Assembly: GCF_002154225.1 (NCBI RefSeq)
Contig: NZ_MTSE01000010.1
Coordinates: forward strand, 62,001-126,000
DNA length: 64,000 bases
Source: Hymenobacter crusticola
GTDB lineage: Bacteria; Bacteroidota; Bacteroidia; Cytophagales; Hymenobacteraceae
Direction: 5' to 3'
Made by a program: the position numbers and the translations under genes. Shown here piece by piece: positions 17,516-26,644 of the stretch. A model generated the notes under the pieces. It was given only the letters and a program-made list of their open reading frames with translations. It searched no databases and was not told the origin of the DNA. Each line of letters starts with the position of its first letter. Within the stretch, counting starts at the first letter, position 1.

Positions 17516-18304
17516 AGCGGTTAGACGCGGTTCCGCGTCGGCGGCGGCGCGCAAGATGTCGGCTAGCTCCACGGGCTTCAGCTTGCCGGGCGCGCACAAG
17601 TCGGTGATAACCGACACGGCCAGCACTGGCAGGCCGGCGTGGCGGGCGGCAATAACCTCGGGCACCGTACTCATGCCCACGCCATCGGCGCCGATGGTGC
17701 GCAGGTAGCGATACTCGGCGGGTGTTTCGAGCATAGGCCCAGGCAAGCTAGCGTACACGCCTCGCCGCACCTTGTCGGCAAAACCTAGCTCGCGGGCGGC
17801 GGCCTCGGCTTGCATCAGCAAACCTAGGTCGTAAGGCTCATACATATCGGGGAAGCGCGGACCTAGCTCATCCAGGTTTTTGCCCACTAGCGGGTTGCTG
17901 GGCTGCAAGTTGATATGATCCTCAATCAGCATCAGGTCGCTGTAGTTCATCTCAGGGTCGAGGCCACCGCCGGCGTTGCTCACAAATAGCTTCTTGATGC
18001 CGAGCAGCTTCATCACGCGCACCGGAAACACCACCTGCTCCATCGAGTAGCCCTCGTAATAATGGAAGCGCCCCTGCATCACCAGCACCCGCCGGCCCGC
18101 CAATGTGCCCGCCAGCAAGTTGCCGGAGTGGCTTTCCACCGTCGACACGGGGAAGTGCGGAATGTCGGCGTAAGGCAAAGTGTGCTCGATGGTTACGTCT
18201 TTCACCAAAGCACCTAGGCCAGTCCCGAGGATAATGCCGAATTCGGGTTGGAAGTCGCCAATTTGCTGGCGGATGTAAGCGGTAGCGTCGCGGAGTTGTT
18301 GCAT
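17477..18304 (-). CDS. punA: Purine-nucleoside phosphorylase
   Basis: The 275-aa protein is of the trimeric PNP/MTAP family. Visible motifs are ILGTGLG near residue 26, the phosphate-binding VESHSGNL and QGRFHYYEG, the family signature around VRVMKLLGIKKLFVSNAGGG, and the purine pocket segment GVGMSTVPEVIAARH. It cleaves purine nucleosides with phosphate in salvage. The length is normal for low-molecular-mass PNPs. The gene is monocistronic and its last 39 bp overlap the convergent operon-end gene. The symbol is by family, not proven. Confidence 0.94.
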   Translation of the reverse strand: MQQLRDATAYIRQQIGDFQPEFGIILGTGLGALVKDVTIEHTLPYADIPHFPVSTVESHSGNLLAGTLAGRRVLVMQGRFHYYEGYSMEQVVFPVRVMKLLGIKKLFVSNAGGGLDPEMNYSDLMLIEDHINLQPSNPLVGKNLDELGPRFPDMYEPYDLGLLMQAEAAARELGFADKVRRGVYASLPGPMLETPAEYRYLRTIGADGVGMSTVPEVIAARHAGLPVLAVSVITDLCAPGKLKPVELADILRAAADAEPRLTALFKAVIARQQST

Positions 18305-18502
18305 AGAGAAAAGAGCCAGAGGCTACAAGTATACGCATTGTAACTTCTGACAGGAGCTATTCCTTACTTCTACACTCATTATAGGCTCGTAGCAGCCTAG
18401 CAGTAATGCATCGTGCAGATAGTCACGGTGCTTTTATGCTTTAGCATATTTATTGATGTATATACTTATTTTATAAAATAATAAAGCTGCGATTCATTAA
18501 TC

Positions 18503-19195
18503 ATGAAGCTTCCTTTACTACTCTTAGCATCTGCTATTGTATTAGCCTCTTGCGAAGACAATGAAATTCAACCTGATACCGAGTTTGCTACGGCCTTCGA
18601 CTTGCCAGAGAACGGTGAATCGGCAACTACCATAGTTATCCAGAACAAGTCCAAGAATGGGCTGCGGTACATGTGGAACTTTGGCGATGGCACTACTTCA
18701 CAAGCAGAAAATCCTTCGCATATCTACGAATCACCGGGCGTGTATTCAGTTAAGCTTAAAGCATTAGGTTTCGGAAAAAGTGACTCCGTAACCAAAACGA
18801 TCAAAATTGCGCCTTTCAATCTTTTCAACCGCATAGATCTGCCATTTTCCGGAACCTACCTCTGCAAAGTCGTTTATGAGTACAGCGCTTACCAATCACC
18901 TACTACTAGAACGCGCTTGCCTGACCAAGAAGTAGTTATTGCGGCAACCGGTGCAAGTAGCGTGCAATGGGGCGATGCGCTGCTTAACTATTACCCTAGC
19001 GTGCCGGGCGCACCTCAGCTTCCGCATGGCACTGCCTATAATTTTTATAGCTTGAATACGTCAGCCGCGCCACGTGTAATCGCCAACGCCACTTTCTACA
19101 CTGCTGGCGATAGTGCCGTTTTTAGCGTTGCCAAGCGAACAGGCGCCAGCAACGGTACGGGCACCACCATTTACCACGGCATCCGACGGCCGTAG
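18503..19195 (+). CDS. PKD-domain lipoprotein
   Basis: The 230-aa protein has lipobox VLASC at about residue 16, so it is a likely outer-membrane lipoprotein. A single PKD domain follows (about 40-110), with the hallmark YMWNFGDGTTS and NPSHIYESPGVYSVKL. The C-terminal roughly 110 aa are beta-rich with no recognised family. PKD domains mediate protein or carbohydrate contacts at the surface. The upstream region (18430-18500) is AT-rich and probably holds the promoter. A very strong bidirectional terminator follows. Confidence 0.85.
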   Translation: MKLPLLLLASAIVLASCEDNEIQPDTEFATAFDLPENGESATTIVIQNKSKNGLRYMWNFGDGTTSQAENPSHIYESPGVYSVKLKALGFGKSDSVTKTIKIAPFNLFNRIDLPFSGTYLCKVVYEYSAYQSPTTRTRLPDQEVVIAATGASSVQWGDALLNYYPSVPGAPQLPHGTAYNFYSLNTSAAPRVIANATFYTAGDSAVFSVAKRTGASNGTGTTIYHGIRRP

Positions 19196-19208
19196 TGTAC
19201 CTACCATT

Positions 19209-19257
19209 GTAGGAAAACAAAACGCCTCGTCTGCGACGAGGCGTTTTGTTTTCCTAC
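19209..19257. terminator. Bidirectional terminator with 23-bp perfect stem
   Basis: Arms 19209-19231 and 19235-19257 are perfect inverted copies around a TGC loop. The core ACGCCTCGTC/GACGAGGCGT is flanked by CAAAA and TTTTG runs inside the stem, and pairing continues beyond them. It lies between the PKD lipoprotein and the convergent SnoaL-like gene. Confidence 0.85.
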
Positions 19258-19326
19258 CTGAGCAGCCTTTACTTAAAAGGTAAAGCAGGTCAATAATCAA
19301 GCTTCTGACTACTGAGCAGATAGGTA

Positions 19327-19677
19327 CTACACTTGCTCAATGTCCATTTGCCGCAGCAAGCCGTCTTCGACGGTGTACAGGTGCTTCACCAGACCCTCAA
19401 AAATTAGTTTTCCCTGCATATCCTTCACTAGCTGCTGCACCGTTACTTCTAGTCTCCCATCGGGTAGTTCCCGGATAGTGGTAGGCTCAACGTGTGGGTC
19501 CAGTTCTTGCCATTGCCGCTGCCAATACGTTCGCACTTCGTCGTGGCCGGTAGCATAGTCGCCCTCCCAGGCCCGCGACCAGCGCACCTGGGGGTGGAGC
19601 GTGGCAAGGACCGTCGGGATGTCGCGTGCGTTGAATGCAGCGTATGCTTGCCGAATGAGCGTTTGGGGAGTATCCAT
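19327..19677 (-). CDS. SnoaL-like (NTF2 fold) protein
   Basis: The protein has 116 aa from the ATG at 19677; the 13 residues upstream in frame are unlikely coding. It is a small cone-shaped NTF2/SnoaL-like fold with the usual start MDTPQTLIRQAYAAFNARD, then ATLHPQVRWSRAWEGDYATGHDEVRTYW, then VKHLYTVEDGLLRQMDI. Such proteins may be small-molecule isomerases or ligand-binding proteins; the substrate cannot be told from sequence. It is monocistronic. Confidence 0.82.
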   Translation of the reverse strand: MDTPQTLIRQAYAAFNARDIPTVLATLHPQVRWSRAWEGDYATGHDEVRTYWQRQWQELDPHVEPTTIRELPDGRLEVTVQQLVKDMQGKLIFEGLVKHLYTVEDGLLRQMDIEQV

Positions 19678-19744
19678 GAGTTGTGGTAATATATAGAGTA
19701 CACTACTTAATCTCATTTGGGCGCAACGATCACCATTGCTACCA

Positions 19745-19831
19745 AAAAACAGCTGCTTAAAAAGGTAACCGGCACCCAGGCGAGTACTCCGTTGAGTTCA
19801 GCCTGGGTGCCGGTTACCTTTTTAAGCAGCT
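19745..19831 (-). terminator. Terminator of sppA with 31-bp perfect stem
   Basis: Arms 19751-19781 and 19801-19831 are perfect inverted copies with a 19-nt loop. Read on the minus strand, the stem follows the sppA stop directly and ends in TTTTTT (19745-19750). The stem is about three times longer than a typical terminator. Confidence 0.8.
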
Positions 19832-19833
19832 AG

Positions 19834-21597
19834 CTATTGAATACTCAGCTCAAACGGCAACCTAGCTTGCACGCCTTGCATCTGGGTGAGCTTCTTGTAT
19901 TGCTCGTACATGGGGTACATGGGGCCCATTTCCTGCTTGATCATTCGCAAGCGAGCTTCCTCGCCAAAGCTATTGAATAGCGCTAAAAACGGGTTGGCGT
20001 CTTGCTTGGGCAAGTACTGCACTTTGTATTCGTCAGTTTTCAGGTTGGCCCGACGAGCGGCAATACGCATGGCATCATCGAAGGAGCCGAGCACATCGAC
20101 GAGGCCGCGGGCTTTGGCTTCTTCCCCCGACCATACCCGCCCCGAGGCCAGGCGGCGCAAGCGCTCTACCGGCATGTGGCGACCTTGCGCGGCTTTGGTG
20201 GTGAAGTCGGCGTAAATACGATCCACTTCTTTCTGGAGCTGTTGCTTTTCGAAAGCCGTGAGCGGGCGCGTGATGGTGGGCAAATCAGAGAACTTACCGG
20301 TGGTCACGCGGTCGGTGGTCACGCCTAGCTTGTCGCGCAGCAGCGGCTGGATGTTAGGCAATACGCCAAACACCCCGATGCTGCCCGTAATCGTGTTTGG
20401 GTGCGCCACAATGGTGTCGCAGGCCATGGCGATGAAGTAGCCACCCGAAGCCGCCACGTCCGACATAGAGCAGATAACGGGCTTCACTTTCTTTGTGAGG
20501 GCTACTTCGCGGTAGATAATATCCGACGCCAGCGACGAGCCACCAGGGGAGTTTACGCGCAGCACCACCGCCTTCACCTTATCATCTAACCTAGCTTTGC
20601 GAATAGCTTCCGCGAAGCGCGTGCTGCCAATATTGTCATCGCCACCTTTGCCCGTCACGATGTCGCCTTCGGCGTATACAACAGCTATGCGGTTGCCACT
20701 GGCGTCGCCTTCTTCATCCTGCGACTTCGCGTAGCGGTCGAGGCTGATCATACTCAGCTTCTTGTCTTTAGCCACGCCCACTTTACCCTTCATATAGTCG
20801 AGGGCTTGGTCGTAATACCCTAGGTCCGTCACGAGGCCGAGCTGCTTGGCGTCGTCGGCATTATGAACCAGCATCGAGTCGCTGATGATCTTGATGCGGT
20901 TCGGGGCAATACCCCGCGCCGTGGCTACGTGGCCGAGCATGAAGTTATTGAGTGAGTTTAGGAACGACGTTGTTTGCAGCCGTGCCGAGTCCGACATGCT
21001 TTCGCGGAAGTAGGGTTCCACTGCGCTCTTGAACGAACCTACGCGGAAGATATATGGCTCGATGCCAGCCTTTTCGAATAGATTCTTGTAATAGTACGTT
21101 TCCGAGCTGAGGCCGTTGAACTCCAGCGTGCCCTGCGGATTCAGGTAGATTTTGTTGGCGACTGAAGCGAGGTAGTAGCTCTTTTCGGAAGCTAGGTCAT
21201 TGTACGCCACAACAAATTTGCCTGACTTTTTGAAGTCCAACAGCGCGTCGCGCACCTCTTCTAGCGTGGCCATACCAGCTTGCACGAGCTCCACATTCAA
21301 GAAGATGCCCTTGATATCGTCGTCGGTTTTGGCGCGGCGAATTGCGTCTTTGAGCTGGTCAAGGCCCGTGCTTTGGGCGTTGTCGCCGGTGATGTAAGCG
21401 GCAAAAGAACCCGGATTTTCGCGTTCCGAAATAGGCTTATCTAGCTTCAGCTCCAGCACAGAGTTGGTGGCTACTACCACGTCTTTTTCAGAGCGGGAGG
21501 CGCTGTAGGCTAGCCCGATCAGCACCACCACGCCGATTACGGCGAAAAGTACGAGGCCTACCAGGGTAGCCAGCACGTACTTAAGAAATTGTCTCAT
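19834..21597 (-). CDS. sppA: Signal peptide peptidase SppA, long (67 kDa) form
   Basis: The protein has 587 aa from the ATG at 21597; the upstream in-frame extension is basic and lies before the promoter box. One N-terminal membrane helix (YVLATLVGLVLFAVIGVVVLIG) is followed by two tandem S49 peptidase domains. The N-terminal domain should supply the catalytic lysine (region YYLASVANKIYL). The C-terminal domain has the serine in SDVAASGGYF, followed by TITGSIGVFG. It degrades cleaved signal peptides in the membrane. It is monocistronic, with a 31-bp hairpin after the stop. Confidence 0.94.
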   Translation of the reverse strand: MRQFLKYVLATLVGLVLFAVIGVVVLIGLAYSASRSEKDVVVATNSVLELKLDKPISERENPGSFAAYITGDNAQSTGLDQLKDAIRRAKTDDDIKGIFLNVELVQAGMATLEEVRDALLDFKKSGKFVVAYNDLASEKSYYLASVANKIYLNPQGTLEFNGLSSETYYYKNLFEKAGIEPYIFRVGSFKSAVEPYFRESMSDSARLQTTSFLNSLNNFMLGHVATARGIAPNRIKIISDSMLVHNADDAKQLGLVTDLGYYDQALDYMKGKVGVAKDKKLSMISLDRYAKSQDEEGDASGNRIAVVYAEGDIVTGKGGDDNIGSTRFAEAIRKARLDDKVKAVVLRVNSPGGSSLASDIIYREVALTKKVKPVICSMSDVAASGGYFIAMACDTIVAHPNTITGSIGVFGVLPNIQPLLRDKLGVTTDRVTTGKFSDLPTITRPLTAFEKQQLQKEVDRIYADFTTKAAQGRHMPVERLRRLASGRVWSGEEAKARGLVDVLGSFDDAMRIAARRANLKTDEYKVQYLPKQDANPFLALFNSFGEEARLRMIKQEMGPMYPMYEQYKKLTQMQGVQARLPFELSIQ

Positions 21598-21629
21598 GTA
21601 GATTGAAAAATAGGTAGATGGTAGCCTAA

Positions 21630-21637
21630 CAAATGTA
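21630..21637 (-). promoter_or_regulatory. -7 promoter box of sppA
   Basis: On the minus strand TACATTTG lies 32 nt before the sppA ATG at 21597. It supports the downstream start, because the longer open frame would begin upstream of the promoter. Confidence 0.5.
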
Positions 21638-21751
21638 GAAGGCTTTGGGTGCTTTTCCGCGTGGCGTAGCGCTGACTTTGAAGTCCGCGTTTGTCTCATA
21701 GCACGTTGGCCGCTGCTACTGGCAAGTGCGGATCACGAAGGCCGCGCTACG

Positions 21752-23095
21752 TTAATATTTGTACTTCTCGCCCCACCACTGTCGTAGCCGCTCGCGGAGC
21801 TTGGCTTCGCTGGCATTTTGGCCGGGCTCGTAGAAAACAGTACCGCTGAGCGCCTCGGGCAAGAATTCTTGGTAGGCGAAGCTGCCTTCGTAGTCGTGCG
21901 AATACATGTACTCGTTTCCGTAACCTAGCTGCTTCATCAGCCGGGTAGGCGCGTTGCGTAGCGGAATAGGCACCGCCTGCACGCCTTGTTGCCGTACGAG
22001 CGAGCGAGCTTGCTTGATGGCAAGGTACGAGGCGTTGCTTTTGACGCTGGTAGCCAGATACACCACCGTTTGCGACAGAATAATCTCACTTTCAGGCATC
22101 CCGATCACGGTTACAGCTTGAAAGCAACTCTGCGCCAGCATCAACGCATTGGGGTTGGCGTTGCCCACATCTTCGGAGGCAAGGATGAGCAAGCGGCGGG
22201 CAATGAACTTCGGATCTTCGCCGCCTTCCAGCATCACAGCCAGCCAGTACACCGCCGCGTTGGGGTCGGAGCCGCGGATGCTTTTGATGAAGGCCGAAAT
22301 AACGTCGTAGTGCATTTCGCCGCCTTTATCATAGCGAGCTAGGTGCTGCTGCGCTAGCTTTTGCACCACGTCATCCGTAATGACAATTTCGCCCGTGGCC
22401 GGGTCGGGGCGGCTAGCTTCCACTACAATTTCGAGCAGGTTGAGCAGTTTGCGCGCATCGCCCCCCGAGATGGTGAGCAGGGCGCCGTACTCAGCCATGC
22501 GCACGTTGCGTTGCTTCAAGATTTCATCTTCCGCCAGCGCCTTATCCACAATGCTGATGAGCACATCTTTGTCGAGCGGCTCTAGCACGTACACCTGCGC
22601 CCGGCTCAGCAAGGCCGGAATGACTTCAAAGGAGGGATTCTCCGTGGTGGCTCCGATGAGCGTAACCACGCCCTGCTCCACCGCCCCGAGCAGCGCATCT
22701 TGCTGCGACTTGCTAAAGCGGTGAATCTCATCAATAAACAAAATGGTATTACGCTGCTTTTTGGCCCGGTCAATCACCTCGCGCACGTCCTTCACGCCCG
22801 CGTTGATGGCGCTCAAGGCCGAAAAAGGCAGCTTCAACTCGTCGGCCAGTAGGTGCGCTAGGGTGGTTTTGCCTACGCCGGGTGGTCCCCACAGGATGAG
22901 GCTAGGCAAGCGCCCCGCGTTTAGGTAACGCCGCAGCACGCCCTCCGGGCCTACCAAGTGTTGCTGGCCAGCATAGTCGGCGAGGGTGTGGGGGCGGCGC
23001 CGCTCGGCCAGCGGGGCGCCGGGCCGCGCCGCCGTAGTAGCCGAATGAGCGGAAGAAGCAGAAGCGTCAGAGTCGAACAGGGAACCGGTAGCCAT
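21752..23095 (-). CDS. rarA: Replication-associated recombination protein A (AAA+ ATPase)
   Basis: The 447-aa protein is a RarA/MgsA/WRNIP1-type AAA+ ATPase. Walker A GPPGVGKTT is at 70-78, Walker B FIDEIHRFSKSQQDALL follows, then sensor 1 GATTENPSF. The C-terminal tetramerisation domain has IKSIRGSDPNAAVYWLA and GYGNEYMYSHDY. It acts at stalled replication forks. The first 30 residues are a disordered Ser/Ala-rich leader before PLAERRRPHTLADYAGQ. It is divergent from the EamA gene; a TACTTTTG box lies 17 nt upstream. Confidence 0.96.
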   Translation of the reverse strand: MATGSLFDSDASASSAHSATTAARPGAPLAERRRPHTLADYAGQQHLVGPEGVLRRYLNAGRLPSLILWGPPGVGKTTLAHLLADELKLPFSALSAINAGVKDVREVIDRAKKQRNTILFIDEIHRFSKSQQDALLGAVEQGVVTLIGATTENPSFEVIPALLSRAQVYVLEPLDKDVLISIVDKALAEDEILKQRNVRMAEYGALLTISGGDARKLLNLLEIVVEASRPDPATGEIVITDDVVQKLAQQHLARYDKGGEMHYDVISAFIKSIRGSDPNAAVYWLAVMLEGGEDPKFIARRLLILASEDVGNANPNALMLAQSCFQAVTVIGMPESEIILSQTVVYLATSVKSNASYLAIKQARSLVRQQGVQAVPIPLRNAPTRLMKQLGYGNEYMYSHDYEGSFAYQEFLPEALSGTVFYEPGQNASEAKLRERLRQWWGEKYKY

Positions 23096-23112
23096 ATAAC
23101 CTAGGTGAGGCG

Positions 23113-23120
23113 CAAAAGTA
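23113..23120 (-). promoter_or_regulatory. -7 promoter box of rarA
   Basis: On the minus strand TACTTTTG, followed by CGCC, lies 17 nt upstream of the rarA ATG at 23095. It shares a 62-bp divergent region with the EamA promoter. Confidence 0.6.
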
Positions 23121-23142
23121 GGCGGTTGGGATGTTGCCTGCG

Positions 23143-23150
23143 TACCTTTG
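23143..23150 (+). promoter_or_regulatory. -7 promoter box of the EamA gene
   Basis: TACCTTTG ends 7 nt before the ATG at 23158. Transcription should begin at or within a few nt of the start codon, so the mRNA is probably leaderless. Confidence 0.6.
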
Positions 23151-23157
23151 CCTTGAA

Positions 23158-24090
23158 ATGAAAAATCCTATACGCGTCCACGCCGCCTTGTTTACAGCGG
23201 CTTTCATTTACGCAGCCAACTACAGCCTGTCGAAAGATGTAATGCCGCATTTTGCCCGGCCGTTTGGGTTGGTCACGCTGCGCGTTATCGGCGCAGCATT
23301 GTTTTTTGGTATTCTGAGCCGCTTGGTTACGCAAGACCGCATTACCGGCCGCGCCGATAACGTTCGCGCCGTTCTTTGCGGCCTGATTGGCATTGCTTCT
23401 AATCAACTGCTTTTTTTCTCGGGCCTAGAGCTTACTACGCCTATTAACGCGTCGCTGGTTCAAACAGTGTCGCCAATTGTGGTTGTACTCGCGTCGGCCG
23501 TCCTGCTCGGGGAAAAGATTACCCGTGCGCGGGCCGCGGGGATTGTGCTGGCGGGCGTAGGTGCTGCCCTCATCATCCTAGGTCGTAAAACCGGTGCTAC
23601 TCCGGGCCAGGATACGCCGCTGGGCAACTTATACATTTTGCTCAATGCCACGGCGTTCGGCGTGTACCTGGTTATTGTCACCCCACTGATGCGCAAGTAT
23701 CATCCGTTCACGGTTCTGGCCCGCATTTTTCTGGTGGGCGCCTTGGCGGTAGTGCCTTTCGGCTGGCGGCAGGCGGTAGCTATCGACTATGCTCACCTGC
23801 CGCTGCTCATCTGGTCCGAGATTCTGTACATGGTCATCTGCCTCACGATTCTCGCGTATTTGCTTAACAACTGGGCCCTTAAGTACGCCAGCCCCGCCCT
23901 GACGGGCGTGTACATTTACTTGCAGCCGGTACTGGCCGTTATTATTGCCGTTGGGCTCGGCAAAGACACTTTTACGCTGGAGAAAGCCTTGCAAGCGTCG
24001 CTGATTTTTCTGGGCGTATTCTTGGTAAGTCGCAAACCGAAACCTAGCCTTGCGCCCGCCAAGCCACTGGTAGCGTCGTCGCAGGACTAA
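23158..24090 (+). CDS. EamA/DMT-family transporter
   Basis: The protein has 310 aa from the ATG at 23158, chosen because the promoter box overlaps the upstream extension. Ten hydrophobic segments are arranged as two EamA repeats, with the typical first-repeat start AALFTAAFIYAANYSLSKDVMP and second-repeat start NLYILLNATAFGVYLVIVTPLM. It is a drug/metabolite-type exporter of the inner membrane; the substrate is unknown. It is divergent from rarA with no functional link. Confidence 0.88.
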   Translation: MKNPIRVHAALFTAAFIYAANYSLSKDVMPHFARPFGLVTLRVIGAALFFGILSRLVTQDRITGRADNVRAVLCGLIGIASNQLLFFSGLELTTPINASLVQTVSPIVVVLASAVLLGEKITRARAAGIVLAGVGAALIILGRKTGATPGQDTPLGNLYILLNATAFGVYLVIVTPLMRKYHPFTVLARIFLVGALAVVPFGWRQAVAIDYAHLPLLIWSEILYMVICLTILAYLLNNWALKYASPALTGVYIYLQPVLAVIIAVGLGKDTFTLEKALQASLIFLGVFLVSRKPKPSLAPAKPLVASSQD

Positions 24091-24296
24091 GTGAACGGGC
24101 TGCTGCCGTTTGACAACAAGCGAAAAGCCGCAGCCAGAAGCAAACGTCAGCTCGTCTATTTCGTTATATAGGCAAAAGCACAACGCTCAGCCATCCTAGG
24201 TGCGGGAGCGGCGCAGTGGTCTTGCCGGGCGACGCTCTTTGCGCTGTTGGTTTTGGACTAGCTGCTTGTGGCTGTTTTTTTTGTAGTCTTCCCTTT

Positions 24297-25091
24297 ATGT
24301 CCCGTTTATACTGGCTTTTCTTCGCGCTTTCCGGCTTGCTTTTCACGGCTTGCTCGTCGCAAGAGCACTCGCCTGCTGCCGAATCGTCGGCCCAGACGAC
24401 TACACTACGGGTTGCCGCGGCCGCCGATTTGCGGTACGCCATGGATTCGCTCGTGGCGGTATTCGCGGCCCAGCACCCTAGCGTGCGCGTCGACGTGACG
24501 TATGGGTCGTCGGGCAAGTTTTACGAGCAGATTCGCCACGGCGCTCCGTTTGAGCTGTTTTTCTCCGCCGATAGCGACTATCCGCGGCAGCTGCAAGCGC
24601 AAGGTTTCGCGGCAGCGGCACCCGTGCTCTACGCCCAAGGGCAACTGGTGCTGTGGAGCAAAACGCTGGACCCAGCGCTCCGGGGTGAGCAAACGCTGCT
24701 CGACGCGCGGGTAAGAAAAATTGCCATTGCGAACCCCACACACGCGCCCTACGGCAAAAAGGCAGTGGAAATTCTACGCCATTACCAGCTCTACGACCGG
24801 GTGCAACCGCGCTTGGTGTTCGGAGAAAATATTGCCCAAGCGGCCAACTACGCCGCCACGGGTGCCGCCGATGTGGGTATACTCGCTCTGGCCCTAGCTC
24901 TTAGCCCTGCTTTGAAAGCACAAGGGCGCTATTACCTAATTCCGCAGCAAGCCTACGCGCCGCTGGAGCAGCGCTTTGTGGTGCTGAAAAGCGGGGCACA
25001 ACACCCAGCTATTACCCAGTTTGTCGATTTTGTAGCCAGCGCTCCGGCTCGCTCAGTGCTGCGCACGTACGGTTTTACTCTTCCCCGCTAG
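24297..25091 (+). CDS. modA: Molybdate ABC transporter substrate-binding lipoprotein
   Basis: The protein has 264 aa from the ATG at 24297. The signal peptide has lipobox FTAC, so the protein is membrane-tethered. The mature domain has the ModA signature LRVAAAADLRYAMDSL, then VTYGSSGKFYEQI, then GAPFELFFSADSDYP, and the late IANPTHAPYGKKAVE. It binds molybdate or tungstate in the periplasm. It is the first gene of a modABC operon; the modB start codon follows 12 nt after its stop. Confidence 0.93.
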   Translation: MSRLYWLFFALSGLLFTACSSQEHSPAAESSAQTTTLRVAAAADLRYAMDSLVAVFAAQHPSVRVDVTYGSSGKFYEQIRHGAPFELFFSADSDYPRQLQAQGFAAAAPVLYAQGQLVLWSKTLDPALRGEQTLLDARVRKIAIANPTHAPYGKKAVEILRHYQLYDRVQPRLVFGENIAQAANYAATGAADVGILALALALSPALKAQGRYYLIPQQAYAPLEQRFVVLKSGAQHPAITQFVDFVASAPARSVLRTYGFTLPR

Positions 25092-25103
25092 CCCCTTCTC
25101 CCC

Positions 25104-25778
25104 TTGCAAGATTACTGGCAAACGCTGGCACTGACGTTGCGCTTGGCCACCCTCACGACCTTGCTGCTGCTGGGCATCGGCACGGCACTGGCTTACTGGC
25201 TGGCCTACACCCGCAGCCGCATCAAGCCACTGGCGGAAGTGCTCGTAGGCCTGCCGCTGGTGCTGCCGCCTACGGTGCTAGGCTTCTATTTGCTATTGGC
25301 TTTCAGTCCCGACACTGGGCTAGGGCGGTTTTTGCAGCACACGCTAGGTCTGCGACTCAACTTTACGTTCACGGGTATTCTTATTGGCTCGCTGTTGTAT
25401 AGTTTGCCGTTTATGGTGCAGCCCTTGCAAGCAGGCTTCGAGCGCCTGCCTCCTTCCCTGGCTGAAGCCGCCGCCACCTTGGGCAAATCGCGCCTGACTA
25501 CACTGTGGCGGGTGTTGCTACCCAACTGCAAGCCGGCGCTGCTTAGTGGCATTGTGCTCACCTTCGCGCACACCATCGGCGAGTTTGGGGTGGTGCTGAT
25601 GATCGGGGGCAATATTGCCGGTCAAACCCGCGTGGCTTCCATCGCCATTTATGACGCCGTAGAAAGCCAGCATTATGCGCAAGCAAACGCCTACTCCCTC
25701 GTGCTGGTGGGCCTGGCGCTGCTGCTGCTGCTGCTGTTGTCTTGGCTTACCAAACGTCGGTCTAACTACTCCGCTTGA
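25104..25778 (+). CDS. modB: Molybdate ABC transporter permease
   Basis: The 224-aa protein has five to six membrane segments and the permease EAA loop EAAATLGKSRLTTLWRVLLP (about residues 129-148), which contacts ModC. The late segment TIGEFGVVLMIGGNIAGQT is typical of ModB. The start is TTG: the in-frame modA stop lies 12 nt upstream and the next in-frame ATG is far inside the protein, while MQDYWQTLALTLRLATLTT is a normal ModB N-terminus. It overlaps modC by one base (TGATG). Confidence 0.92.
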   Translation: MQDYWQTLALTLRLATLTTLLLLGIGTALAYWLAYTRSRIKPLAEVLVGLPLVLPPTVLGFYLLLAFSPDTGLGRFLQHTLGLRLNFTFTGILIGSLLYSLPFMVQPLQAGFERLPPSLAEAAATLGKSRLTTLWRVLLPNCKPALLSGIVLTFAHTIGEFGVVLMIGGNIAGQTRVASIAIYDAVESQHYAQANAYSLVLVGLALLLLLLLSWLTKRRSNYSA

Positions 25779-26644
25779 TGCTCGATTTTCACCTGATCAA
25801 AGCGCTTCACTCGGCGGCCGGACCTGCTACACTGGACGTGCACCTAGCTATTCGGCCGGGTGAGTTTGTGGCGCTGTATGGCCCCTCGGGCGCTGGCAAA
25901 ACCACGCTGCTACGCCTGCTCGCCGGCCTGACGCGCCCCGAGGCCGGCTACTTGCGGGCGGGTGAGCAGGTATGGTACGACGATAAACGCCGGGTGTGGC
26001 TTCCGCCGGCCCACCGCTCTATTGGCTTTGTGTTTCAGGATTATGCGCTGTTTCCGAACATGACGGTGCAGCAGAACTTAGCGTTTGCCTTACCGAGGCA
26101 ACAGAACCAAGCAATTGTGCCGGAACTGCTCACACTAACGGGGCTTGAAGCGTTGGCGCACCGCTACCCATCACAACTTTCGGGCGGGCAGCAGCAACGC
26201 GTGGCCTTGGCGCGGGCTCTGGCGCGACGTCCGCGCCTGCTGCTGCTGGATGAGCCCCTCGCCGCCGTCGACTACCCCACGCGTCAACACCTGCAACAAG
26301 CGCTACGCCATGCCCACCATGAATTTAACCTAACCACTATTTTGGTTAGCCACGATCCGGCGGAAGTGCACGCTTTAGCCGACCGGGTTATTGAGCTAGA
26401 CCTAGGTCGGGTGCGCCAAGATGGCCCACCAACGCTTCTCCCAACGCCAACTTCTATCTCGATTACTCAGGCTACAATTGTGAAAATACTGCCGGGCAAC
26501 CAAGCCCGAGTGCGCCTAGCTTCCGACGGCTCTACTCTGCTAATCACCTTGCCCAACGATGGCTACCCCTACCAACCCGGCCAGTTGCTCACGCTGCGTC
26601 CTTCGGCTTGGGAGGTTTGTCCGCCTGTTGATAACAAGTTATAA
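25778..26644 (+). CDS. modC: Molybdate ABC transporter ATP-binding protein with C-terminal TOBE-like domain
   Basis: The protein has 288 aa from the ATG overlapping the modB stop. Walker A is GPSGAGKTT (K41). The signature is LSGGQQQRVALARAL and Walker B is LLLLDEPLAAVD, with switch histidine LVSHDPAEVH. The last 70 residues form a TOBE-like (molybdate-binding fold) domain starting around SISITQATIVKIL. It powers molybdate import. No molybdopterin biosynthesis genes lie in the window. Confidence 0.93.
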   Translation: MLDFHLIKALHSAAGPATLDVHLAIRPGEFVALYGPSGAGKTTLLRLLAGLTRPEAGYLRAGEQVWYDDKRRVWLPPAHRSIGFVFQDYALFPNMTVQQNLAFALPRQQNQAIVPELLTLTGLEALAHRYPSQLSGGQQQRVALARALARRPRLLLLDEPLAAVDYPTRQHLQQALRHAHHEFNLTTILVSHDPAEVHALADRVIELDLGRVRQDGPPTLLPTPTSISITQATIVKILPGNQARVRLASDGSTLLITLPNDGYPYQPGQLLTLRPSAWEVCPPVDNKL

